Below are positions 1 through 10,400 of a DNA stretch of 64,000 bases, one piece after another. Position 1 is the stretch's first letter, and every line of letters begins with the position of its first letter. The notes beneath the pieces were generated by a model, which searched no databases, was not told the origin of the DNA, and was given only the letters and a program-made list of their open reading frames with translations. Source of the stretch: Thozetella sp. PMI_491 (lineage: Eukaryota; Ascomycota; Sordariomycetes; Chaetosphaeriales; Chaetosphaeriaceae); the NCBI GenBank assembly GCA_021432635.1, contig MU270097.1, positions 124,001 to 188,000 on the forward strand, in the 5' to 3' direction. The translations under genes were made by a program, and so were the position numbers.

Positions 1-950
1 TGGGGTTAAGGCCTCGCTCTGACAACCCCGACATACGCGACAGCCTCAAGAGCACGGATTATCTAGGTATTGTCGCTACCCTGGGCGGCGATGAGTCCAA
101 GATGGCGAAGAATCTCGAGGTTACCTTCAACGAATGGATTTCTAAGGGAAATTCTGCGCGTCGTCTACGTGTTAATGAGTGGCGTAAGCCCACCATAAGC
201 ATGGGTATGCAGACTCTCCATTACGACAGTTTCTGGTCATGGATCCCGTGTTCGCGACCGTGGGCATCGAACTGAAGTCGCCACTATCCCATGGAAAGAA
301 GACTATCCATGGACTTGATTTCGAGACCCAGGTCGATTATTTTCCTGAGCCTAGTGACCCAGGCTATTTTGCCCAGTCCTGTGACGCCGAAACCCCTGAT
401 GTTACCGACGAGGTGCTGAATGCACTTGCGGATGCCGTTAAGAAGGACGGGTTCGACTTCTTTCATCACGTCTTACTCAATAATGAAGTTGTTGCCAATA
501 CTGTGGTTGTTAATAGGCACACAAATACTCTTTCGAAGTCGCCAATGCTTCCTACGAAAATAATATCCTTGGTAAGAATGCCTCAGGCGATCCACATGCG
601 TCTGACGACAACACAGGCCTATTGCTGGAAGAATATGTCACGTCAATGATGCTGGTCAACAACCTTATAGTGCCAATCAGACACAACTTGCGTCAAAGGC
701 TAGATGTCGCCTATCTGATGACAAATCTTGGCAAGACGCGAGGGCGCTTGCGGGAAATTGAAGGAAACACTGTTGTCATTCCCCTATCTGACTTATCCGC
801 TCAAAAATGGCAGATGGCGGCAACAGCCTTTAGGGCGTTCCCTCTCGCGATAGTCCTGAGTTGTCAAAGATGCTTGCGGATCGTCTGGAGGGCGCAACTA
901 GAAAGCGAGTCCCCATGAACTGACCCTCTCGAGACGCGATCCCTGCCTCT
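1..950 (+). other. Unrecognised coding-like segment at the left edge, probably degenerate
   Basis: Protein-like composition continues for several hundred bases on the + strand. It first appears in the frame running in from the left edge, then in an open stretch at 239-649, then in one at 622-918. The predicted peptides are mixed-polarity and not low in complexity, which suggests real or once-real coding sequence. I do not recognise a family and see no catalytic motif. It may be the 3' part of a gene that starts outside the window, a multi-exon gene whose splice sites I could not settle, or an old decayed copy. No function is proposed. Confidence 0.3.
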
Positions 951-2096
951 ACCGGAGTGATATGCACAAGGTATGGGCATTCGGGAGCCGGCATGGGACT
1001 TTCGGGAACTGGAGCTTTCAACAGGCCGCCATCGGAAAGCCTACGAGCATGGTCTTTGCTGGTACCATATCCCCCCACGGACGCATATATGGTAATAAAT
1101 ATATGGTCAATGCCTCTCTTCTCTAGGCCACCTTACCCCTCCTCGAGAAGCGGTAGGTATCTTAGTGCTGTAACAAGGTGGTAGGAAGGCTGTAGAGACC
1201 GCTGATTCAGAAGAGGGGCAAGCTGCATCGTCCGACATTAATGATGGTGTAGAAAAACCATAAATGGGGTGTCTTGTATGGAATCGTACCGCGCGTGTGG
1301 ATAGACAATGACCTGTTGTCAAATAGTTGAGTCGCCCATTGCGCTTGGCAATGGATCGGCTCACCATTCACAACTGCCATTGGCTATCTTCAACTTCACC
1401 CAGACCTAGAGTATTTACTATTGAATGCAAGGGCAGCAGATGGGGGGAAACCGGCATAAGCGTGGGGAGGAGGGGGAGGGGGCGTGGCTGCCGGCCGTAC
1501 TCGCTCCTGTCTCGCAACTGTGTGCTGGCCAGAGCTTGGGGTAACATTCCACGCCTTCTTCACCGTAGCTCGGTCCTCGGTCTGTGTCATCGCTGCACAA
1601 GGCAGGTACCTCAGCCGCGGCAAGCTCGGAAGGGGGGAGGCGGGGGGAGGCTCAGGCGATGGAACCAAGCCCTCGGGAGTTGTGGCCTGACCGTGCTCCA
1701 GAGTCAGGTCCCAATCTCGCCGCCGAGCCTCGAGCTGAGGGGGCAGCCCGACACCTTGGAAGCGCTGGCGCTGCGCAGAGTTCCATCCGCTCGTGTTGGC
1801 TCGGATGGGCCGTGCCGGGCGCCCAATCAAGGGCGTTGGGCGCGGGGAGCCTCAACCAGCAGAGCTTCCCAGCTGGGCAGCCCGGCACCGGAGCTGGGGC
1901 GAGGGGGCATGCAGAGAAACAAGCTTCTTTCTAATAGTCTGGCTTAGCCTGGGCTAGTTCCAGGCTGCAAGGGCCGAGTGCTAGACTTGCCGGGGTGTGG
2001 TGGCTGGATGCGGTGGGTGGAGCGTTGCGAAGGTCCTCCAGACCAGATGCCAATGCGATGATGGATTAGATTAGATAACTCTAACGCAAAAGCTAG

Positions 2097-2098
<2 letters not shown>

Positions 2099-2145
<47 letters not shown>
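2099..2145 (+). repeat. Poly-G tract, 47 G
   Basis: An uninterrupted run of 47 G on the + strand, preceded by CTAGCC and followed by AATAACCCCC. Runs this long are rare in fungal DNA. It could form G-quadruplexes, could be a hypermutable site, or could be an assembly or sequencing artefact. Confidence 0.9.
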
Positions 2146-2146
<1 letters not shown>

Positions 2147-2207
2147 ATAACCCCCGCACAAAAGGAGATGAGAAGGATGAATAAAAAAAAAAAAACACAA
2201 AAAGGAA

Positions 2208-2233
2208 GGGGGGGGGGGGGGGGGGGGGGGGGG
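2208..2233 (+). repeat. Second poly-G tract, 26 G
   Basis: A run of 26 G lies 62 bp after the first tract. The DNA between them is purine-rich and includes a 13-base A run at 2183-2195, so about 135 bp is almost purely purine on the + strand. Confidence 0.9.
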
Positions 2234-2707
2234 ATGATCTGATTAGATGCATCCCGACGGCAGGATTGGCCGCCCCCGCCAGAGGGAAACCCCCATGTTC
2301 CCACTCCAAACCACTTGCTCGTCGCGCCATGGCACTGTGTGGCTGACTTTGGCGCGCAAAAATTTGCTCTTTCTATGCCGCATACGTCTGCCCAGAGGCC
2401 TCGGTTCCGGATAATCGTCTTGATGGTCGACTCCACCCCATGGCCGTCGTCGCACTCTCGCCGCCCTCCGCACGCACGCCGCGCTGCCAGCTGCTGTCGG
2501 GCTCTGAGTCGGTCCTCGCATAGGACCTTGATAGCTAGTATCTGCCACGGAGGGTTCCGGGATTCCTCGTACTCGCTAGTCGTCGCCAATTCAGTCCCTT
2601 AGCCGCACCTGCCTTCGGTTGGGTCGCTTGGCTTTCCTTCGAGCGGTCATGTACCGGCATCCCATCTGAGGGAAGGCAGAGGAGCCGCCTGCTCTGCTCG
2701 ATCCGCG

Positions 2708-2715
2708 TATAAATA
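2708..2715 (+). promoter_or_regulatory. TATA box of the CFEM gene
   Basis: TATAAATA lies 124 bp upstream of the CFEM start codon. The leader that follows is CT-rich and C-rich, as is common upstream of strongly expressed fungal genes. The position fits a core promoter with a roughly 90-base 5' UTR. Confidence 0.6.
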
Positions 2716-2838
2716 AGTGTGTTGGGTATCACCCTTAAGCTGCGTCTCGACAAGCTTTTCATTCCCACCACCTCCCCCAGAACCGCCCCAGAACTCCAGG
2801 ACTAGCCCAGACCCAATCCCTCCGGACCCCTACTCACC

Positions 2839-3666
2839 ATGAAGGCCGCCGTCATCTTCTCCCTTGCCTCGCTGGCCCTGGGCCACGTACTTGAAGCCCG
2901 ACAGTGCGCCGGCAACAACTGCAACCGCCAGGTGACTGGCACCCGCGCTGGGCTCCCGGCCCTCGCCTCCAGGTCGGCCGACTGCTCCAGCTTCCTGCAG
3001 GTCCGAGTCACCGCATCTCAGCGGTAAGCTTCTGCGCCAGAGAAAGAAAGATGAATCCAAAATAGCTAAATATCATCCTGGCATAGGACTGTGACCGTCA
3101 CCTCCTTCGTGCCCCCCGCGGCGACCCCTGTCCGCCGTGAGGTGGTTGCGGACAAGGTTGTCCAGGCCCGCCAGGTCACCGTCACGCCGAGCGCCATCCC
3201 CGCGTACGCGTCGTCGTGTGACGACGCTGCCGAGTACAGTTCGGCGTGCGGCTGCCTCGGCGTCAGCTCGGTCCCTACCACCACCATCCGCCAGCCCCGT
3301 GCCACCGTCACCGTCACGTCGGCCGCCACCGACTGTGCCAGCCGCGCCATTGCCGCCGTGCCTACCTGCGGATACCCTTGCTTCGAGGCGCTTTACCCTC
3401 AGTACGGCTGCACGGGCCTCGACGACCTGGCCTGCCAGTGCGCCAACTTCGAGCAATTTGGCTGGGATGTCACCCCGTGCCTGGAGGCTTCCTGCACGCA
3501 CCAGGAGGTTGAGGCAGTCTTTCCCGCCGCCCAAATGGGTAAGTACGCCAGAAATAACTAGTGGCGTTCCATTTCAAAGCATCCAAAGCATCGTGATCGC
3601 GAGCTAACGGGGCATCTAGGCTGCGATTGCTACTCTGTCGCGAACCCTGCACCTACCGCCGCCTAG
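2839..3666 (+). CDS. Secreted CFEM-domain protein
   Basis: Three exons, 2839-3023, 3087-3538 and 3620-3666, encode 227 residues. Both introns (63 and 81 bp) have GTAAGY donors and TAG acceptors. The N-terminus (MKAAVIFSLASLALG) is a typical signal peptide. A Thr/Val-rich linker with TVTVTS-type repeats leads to a C-terminal CFEM domain, about residues 145-198. Its eight cysteines are spaced as the family requires (ATDC, PTC, YPC, YGC, LACQC, TPC and ASC segments). CFEM proteins are fungal extracellular or wall proteins; some bind haem or act in adhesion and host interaction. The C-terminus ends PAPTAA with no hydrophobic tail, so I see no GPI signal and expect free secretion. Identification as CFEM is firm; the role is inference only. 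Confidence 0.9.
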
Positions 3667-4439
3667 AGAGGTACAGCTACGGGAGAAAACACACCGTGAC
3701 GTAAGGCTAAGAAAAGATTCGCTTCAATAGGATACCGTGGCATGGTATGAGGGAGTAGCTGCTTGGATGGATTTGATTAATGAACCAGCGAGCCCCACGG
3801 CTTTGTCAACGGCACCCGTGTCGTTGAGAATGTCTAAAAAAGTAATGATAAAGATGATTTGATGATCATGGCTTTAAATAATGTCTCAAGATGAGAGCGA
3901 TAAAGTAAGCATGCAATCATGGGCGATGAGGTTTTGTGACATTTGAATTCAAAGAAAGCAGGTGTTCCTAGCGTTGGGAGAGGCGGGCTACTGGACAAGT
4001 GTGAGTTTAGCTCAGACTCGATTACAGCGTCAAAGCCTCTTTCCTAGTCCGGGTCTACGCCTGGTCTGCTAATTGAATCTGTAAGTCTCGTTGTCAACAT
4101 GTATATCTCAAGATGTCTTCTTCAGGTAGAGCACTAGTGAATAAGTTGATATATAGCCATGTTTATATGTCATATATCTTGAGGAGCCGTGTAAGTGAAG
4201 GCAATCGAGAGCTTCGAGGAGAAGGGTATGTTCATATAATTCATGTATCATATTTCCTTAAGGACAATAGGAAAAAGAGAATACTTAGCAGTCGGGATAT
4301 AATCTGTCGTATCCTCCTAATCCAACTTTCACAGTAGTGATGTATGTACACGGGCTCTGCTCCAGAATCACTTGGTTTCCTCACGCAAGCGCGCTTCATC
4401 GATCTAGAGTTCCACCATGGAGCCCAGCTGAGTACAACC
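3667..4439. other. Intergenic, moderately AT-rich, between convergent genes
   Basis: This lies between the 3' ends of the CFEM gene and the alpha/beta hydrolase. From about 3830 to 4340 it is richer in A+T than its surroundings, with short related TATAT/CTTGAGG-type words around 4100, 4160 and 4240. No gene is supported; the small open frame at 4113-4337 looks like chance. Confidence 0.5.
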
Positions 4440-5802
4440 TTAGACTCTCCACACTTTGCCTTTTAGCCACGCAGCGACCTCGTCCGTGTACAACACAGTC
4501 TTGATCTCAGCATCGCGGACCGTCTCCATGTCTCCAAGCGCGTTCATTTTCCTCAGGACCGGGTTGTCAAAGGCATGGAGCACGTCGGGGACCAGTAGCC
4601 ACTTCACCCCGCCATCCTCCCACTCATCCTCAAACGCAAAGCGCTCGTTGTTTCGTGAGCCTTCGCTACTATCGGTCACCGAAAGGGAACCTCTTTGGTC
4701 GCTGACCGGCTCCTGCCCGCAAATACGCTCGCTTGCTTCCTTGCTCTCGCGCTCCGGGATGAGACGCCCCTTGCCCACAAACTTGCCGCCCTGTGCCTCC
4801 ACTCCTTCGTTGGCAAGACGACATGCCAAGCGCCAGCCCTCATGGGACATCATGTCGAGCTCGGCAGCCACTAAGCCAACATAGCGGGGGAGATGCTCTC
4901 TTGGTGCATACTCTGGGCTAAGCAGCGGGTCTCGAAGGTCATGTTCGTAGGGTATGTAGCTCCAGTCAAATGTTGGACAAAACTGCATCAGCATGTCCAC
5001 CAGCGCTCCCCTGGGCGGGCCCAGAGCCGGCTTGAACGGTCTGTTGCTAAGCTTCTCGTGCGGAGCGACGCTGAGGTCTAGACAGCCATACACACTCACC
5101 GCTGCAGCGGGGGCTAAGGCGTGCGTCCGTATGCTCTCCAGCTGGCTCACAGCCAGCGCGAGATTTCCGCCCGCAGAGAAGCCTATCACCGCCGTGCGGC
5201 TAAGTCCGTGGCGCTCGACCTGCGATGAGCGGTCAATGGGCAGAGACTCGTCGGCGAACACAGCAAGGATGACTGCCTCGAGGTCGTGCAAAGCGCCTGG
5301 GAAGGGTGCCCAAGGTGCCTTGGAATAGCTCAGCGATACAACGAGGACGTTGTGCCTATCGGCAAACGTGCGGTTCCAGACGTCATCATCGTGACTGCGA
5401 CCCCAGCAGAATCCACCGCCGTGGATCGACAGGAGCAATGGCAAAGTCTGCTGGGACGTTTGGTCATACGTGGCGGGGAAGAAGACGCTGACGAGGCGAG
5501 GGGGTTAGTCTGTGCCAGATCTCCTCTGCTAGTGGAAAGTGAGTGCCTTCGTACCGAACTGGTAGATGTCGGCGGGCTTCATATTTCTTAATCAAGTTGG
5601 GTCTCGTGTCTGGAGGGTAAAAATACTCTTTCCAGTCTTGCAACCACGTCAGTGAGGCCAGAATGCCCTGGACGCTGCATACATGGCTCGCAAAGGCCAT
5701 CTTGGAGAGCAATGCCGGCTTCCCACGCTTGAGTTCCTGAGCATTTCGCCCGTGCACGACCGTCTCGTGCCGGTGAGACGCATCAAGGGCCGAGTAGAGC
5801 AT
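4440..5802 (-). CDS. Alpha/beta-hydrolase (HSL-type esterase/lipase family); 5' end unresolved
   Basis: Exons 5802-5555 and 5487-4440 join in frame across a 67-bp intron (GTACGA donor, ACTAAC branch site, CAG acceptor) to give 431 residues from the ATG at 5802. Family signatures are the HGGG oxyanion motif (about residues 105-108), the nucleophile elbow GFSAGG (Ser about 187), an Asp in AELDMMSHEG and a C-terminal His in DVLHAFDNP. Such proteins hydrolyse esters or lactones; the substrate cannot be told. The true start is probably further upstream. An ATG at 6177 opens a 21-codon hydrophobic exon (6177-6115) followed by GTAAGC. The 5802 exon is itself preceded by CTAAT and an AAG that could be an acceptor. 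I could not connect the two in frame, so the 5' end needs cDNA. Confidence 0.8.
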
Positions 5803-7421
5803 GCTTGCGTGGTTGGATTAGTAGGCCTGGGGGTGATGAGGGCGGGAAGGATGGCGAGGCCGCGGCGCTTTCTAGGTACGAGTAGAAGCTGTAGGATGCA
5901 TCTGGCACGCACGCTCGGGAGTGGGACAAAAATCCTAGGAGCGAGCATTATGTGGCGGGCGAAAGTAGGCAACAATCTGCGGCGACAGACATTAGCCGGT
6001 TCTATTCCAAGCGAGCGGGCGGGTCCAGGTGGCCAGTCCACCAGGACCACGAAAGCAGGAACGGCCGGGGCAAGGGCGGAAAGAGCTGTCTTAGACATGG
6101 ATGGCGTCGCTTACCCTGAGGTATACCTGGATATAGAAGATCGTCCAAATGGCGACCAAGATCTGCAGGAGCACCATGGCGGCGCTGGGGCAGGCCTGAT
6201 GAAGCCGGGGACGAACGGCCCGACCGACCCTCTTGTCCGAGCCGACTCAAGACGCCGGATCAAGGTAGGCAAGCGGAGAGGCGGCGTTGTCTCCCTTGCA
6301 CCCGTCCCGCTCAGCAAAAAGAAAGGCCGGGGGCCGGGGAAGTCTCGCCGAAGCCCGGCCGCCGAAATAGGAGCACGGCGTAGCTCAACGCCGGTTGCGG
6401 GAGGGCAGAAGCGGGCCGTCAGCCTTCTCCAAGGCTTCCTGGGCCGTAGAAAGCGCGGATCGAGTTCCGGGGCGCTACAGCTCGAGGTGGGAAGGCAACA
6501 ATCACGCCGCCAGCAGGCAATGGCCAGCCGGTGCGGACGGCGCGGGGAAGACGGTCAGAAAGGGTAGAGAGAGAGGTAGGAAAGAGGGGCGGTCATGTCA
6601 CGATAAGAAAGAGGGAAAGCGCCAAGAGCCCACATTGTAGCTTGGGCCAGCGCCTACGGGGTGCAACCTCACCCCGATCCGGGGCCCCATAGCGGGTCGG
6701 AGGGTCCCTTGTAACCCGGCTGCTTTTGGGAGAAACAGCTGGTCCAGGCTAACGCCACGTAAGGCGGCTCTTGCCCCGTCCGTTCGCCGTGGCCCGAGCC
6801 CAGAGCCCGGCCGAAGCCATAGGACGACGTCGGTCGCGGTCCCTTACGCCTAGGCTCACAGGGACGGGGTTTGAATTGAGCGTTGTGTCTACGCCCGCCA
6901 ATCTAGGCCATGGATACGGTCGGGGGGCAGCAGTGAGCACGTGCCCACGGAAGCAGGTATTGCCTGACTAAAGTCCTGAGTTCCTAACTCAGTAACCTCT
7001 CACGCGCGCGCACGCACGCACGCACGCGTACGCACACGGCCTACAAGGCAAAAGCAGTTGGCTGCGAGTATGCGGACAGACCAGTAAAAATAACAACCAA
7101 GAAAATACTATGATACACAGCATACGGTCGACCAAACCCATGCACTCCTCGCACAGTGATATCAGTTCCTCCTAGCGTCCGGTCGGGCTCGAGCTGCACC
7201 CGGCCCTTGCGGTGCGCCATCCAAGCAAGCCCGGGCATGGGCATATATCATGATGCATTCCTCCCATATCTCAGCGTCCCGTCAGGCAGCACCCAAGTCG
7301 AATCCTACAGTATTACACGTCTCGTGTCTCGTGTCTCGTGGGTCTCGGGGGGTCCCGAGGGTCCCAGTATAGATGGAAGCCGAGCCAGCTACCATCGACG
7401 TGCCCTCCGTCACAAAACTAC
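5803..7421. other. 5' region of the hydrolase gene and 3' flank of the SAPS gene
   Basis: Includes the possible first exon of the hydrolase (6177-6115, minus strand), which reads MVLLQILVAIWTIFY and ends in a good GTAAGC donor. No other gene is recognisable; long open frames at 5683-6567 are GC-driven shadows. A CGCA/CA simple repeat lies at 7001-7036. A GTCTCGT heptamer repeats about three times near 7318-7340, close to the 3' end of the SAPS gene. Confidence 0.5.
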
Positions 7422-10400
7422 CTAAGCAAGCTCCGGCCGTCCCACGATGATCTCCTCGCCGGCATCCACGTCGTCATCGTCGTCGTCGGGATCCTCGATG
7501 CTGGTTCTCCGCTTGGCCTCGATGGCGCGGTCGATCTTGTGGCCGTCTTCTCCCACCACGGGCTCCTCGGCGTCGGCCGGTCCTTTGGTTGCCGCCTTCT
7601 CCTCCGAAGCCCTGGCCGCCGGCTTGCTCTCGGCCGCGTTCTCGGGCTCCGACCCGTCCTTTTCCTCCTTCTTCTCCTTGTTACTAAAACCTTGACTCGA
7701 GAACGGCCACAGGCTCCCGAACGGACTGGCCCCGGCTTTGGGGGCGCTAGGGTGCACGGGAAGCGGTTTGAGGAGAATCTTCTCCCGCGAGGGATCGATT
7801 CCCGTCACCGTCTCGTCCGCGTGGCTGTCCGACCCGCCACCTTCCACCTCGGGCATGGCAAAGTCTCCGAATTCCTCGTCGCCCATCTCCTCGTCGACGT
7901 CTTCCTCGTCCCCTGGTCCGTTCGACCCGTCGCTCGAATCCCGGCCATCCCCAAACGGCTCAGTCTCTATCTTGTCCAAGCTGCCCTGCCTCTCTCCGCG
8001 CCTCGCTCGGCGGACCACGCCACGCCACCACGAGCCACGGTTCCAGGAGCTACTCCCGACACCGCCTTCGCCATCGACGTTGTCGCCATCTCCATCTTCG
8101 CTACCGCTACCGCTGCCGCTGCCACCGTCCTCGTCATCTTCGTCGTCGGCGAATGGGTTGCGCAATCGTTCAGTAGCGGTGACAGACGGCAAGCTGAAGG
8201 TACCCGACGCCCCCACATCCCCATCCGCGCCGTCCTGCCCATTCACGGATGCTGTGGCCGCGGCATTGCGCTTGTTCATGGCAAGCCGGGCGGCCAGCTG
8301 AAGCCTGGCGCGCGAGGGGGGGATATTGAGCGGCGGTGGAGGCGGCGGCGGTGGGGGGATGGACGGCGGGTTCATTGATGTGGAGTTGTTGGCGTTCAGA
8401 GGGTCGGTGTACGCCCGAAACTAAATCTTGGTTAGCGTCGGCCCACGCCTGAGTCGCAAGCGCCACGGCGGTTTCTCCACGACGTTCGACACGACAGAAT
8501 GGACCAGGGCGTGTGCATCGGGGGCCATAGGAGACGACCACACAAATGAAAGGCCAAAATCCGACACCGTTCCAACCAAAGAGAGACTATCAGCATAACT
8601 CGAAGAGTTCAGGACTATGGCAAGTCCTGCTCATCTCAGCTGACTTCGCTGTTGGCCGTCTGAGTACCATACTGCAGCTGCTGCTCCTCCAGTCCAATAG
8701 CGCCACAATCCCAGCAACCTCCTCGTACAGGCAACGCTTCTGCCGATCCTGAGCGGGCCCCTCGCCGTCAAGCCCACTCCACATAACATGAGAAAACCAC
8801 CGCTCCGCCCCAGCTCGTGGCAGCTTGGCCATGGATTCATCCACCAAGGTGTGGATATACAAGTTCGCCAGTGCAACCCTTCATCTCCCCAAGTACTCAT
8901 ACAGACACTAATAGTCCTAGCGAGCTTGCCGTGCTGGGTCTCATTCATCGATAGGGAAACGATGCGCCTGGCGCCCACTCGGGCGTTCTTCTTGCTCCTG
9001 GTCTGGATTCTCCGTGACCGAGTTGGTCCGTTGCGAACCGCCCCCGACGGAGCCGGATAGCATCCTCTCTAAGGGGTAACTAACCTCGTTATTGACGTCC
9101 TCCTCGCTTTCTTGGTCTTCGTCCTCGTCTTCGTCGCTAGAGCTGCCAAAGCCGCTCATCAAAGTCCCGGCGCTAATGGCGAAGGGGCCGATACCGTTGC
9201 CGCCGGACTGCTCCTGCAGGTCCGAGCCACCATTAAGGCCGGCCTCGGCCAGCGCATTGGAGCCGCCTCCGCTACCCCCGAATCCAAGCGAGCCCAGGCC
9301 TGAGAGGCCGACGCCAGCTAGGCCAGACGTTCCGGCACGGTTGCTCATGGCAACTTCGGGACGGACGCCGCCGAGAATGGCATTATCACGCTCGCGTGTC
9401 TCGGCTAGAGCGCCTTCGACGTAGTTGATCCAATCATGGGCCATGACCCTCTCGACCACCGTCTCGCTGAGAAGCTCAGGCGGGTGGCGCTCCGTAAACT
9501 TGACCACTTCCTCGGCGATCAAGGTCAGGTGTCCCATGTATCCCATACGCGTCTTGTTCTTGGTCTGCGACTCCTCCGAGGCCTGTTGACCGTTAATGAT
9601 CTGGGTGGTGACGTCGGCAGCCTCGAAGAGGCTGGTGGCCAGGGTGGGGTTGTAGCCGCGATCCATCGGCCCGTTAAAGACCTGCTGGACAATGTCATAG
9701 ACAACGTTGTGCAGGAAGTTGTTCCAGGGGTATTTAAAGAAAAATTCGAGAATCGTGGGTACAACGCGGTGTTCGACGAACTGGATCTTCAGGAAGTCGC
9801 CTACCACAGGGGTGATATATGGCTTGCGCGGGGGAGGTGTCAGGTCAATCTCCTCATCATCGGCTCCGGCACCACGATCCACGATGACCGATGTGGAGCC
9901 CGGCTCGTGATCGTGTGTCGCAAACTGTGCAGGGAAGCTGCCGGCGCCGACGCCTGCGAGAGCATCATCTAGCGTGATCCGAGCCTCCGACTCCGCACCT
10001 TCGGCGGAGACGGCTTCGGCTGCTGAGTCCTCGGCGGGAGCAGCCTTTGCAGGTTCGGTCGACCCAGAGAACAAGGGAGCAGGCTTGTCCTCAGGATGAG
10101 GCGACATACGCTCCGGTGAAGGGGCTTTCTCCTCGTCTGGCTTGCCTTCGCCGTCTGTTTCTTGCGAAACAGGCTGCTCCGGCTCGGAAGCGGCTGGGGT
10201 CATGATGGGCGTCTCAGAATGCTCGCTCGTCTCCGATCCCGGGCCCTTGTCTGCTTCGACGTTGGGCTGCTTCTCCTCCAGGGACAGGTCGCCAACTTCC
10301 GTGCTCGGCACTTCAGTCTTGGCCTCCTCGGTCTTAGTGTCCTCGCTGGTCTCTTTGTCCTGTGTCGTGGCTTCCGTGGCTTCGACCGCCAGGACGGCCT

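Larger units (their letters stand above)
951..2707. other. Intergenic, with homopolymer tracts
   Basis: No gene is recognisable here. Open frames at 1327-1947 and on the opposite strand are compositionally biased (Arg, Gly, Pro, Ser) and are shadows of GC-rich DNA. The stretch holds two long G homopolymers, listed separately, and the promoter side of the CFEM gene downstream. Confidence 0.6.

Noticed and set aside
1944-2330. Proline-rich open frame on the minus strand
   Set aside because: Its proline runs are only the complement of the poly-G tracts; there is no start context or conserved motif.
5683-6567. 294-codon + strand frame opposite the hydrolase 5' region
   Set aside because: Arg/Gly-rich with no motif; explained by GC-rich antisense DNA.
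7001-7036. CGCA/CA simple repeat as a possible CRISPR or transposon end
   Set aside because: A plain microsatellite without spacers, inverted ends or coding sequence nearby.
7338-8378. Long + strand open frame (346 codons)
   Set aside because: It is antisense to the last SAPS exon; the minus strand carries the conserved FRAYTDPLN and acidic tail.
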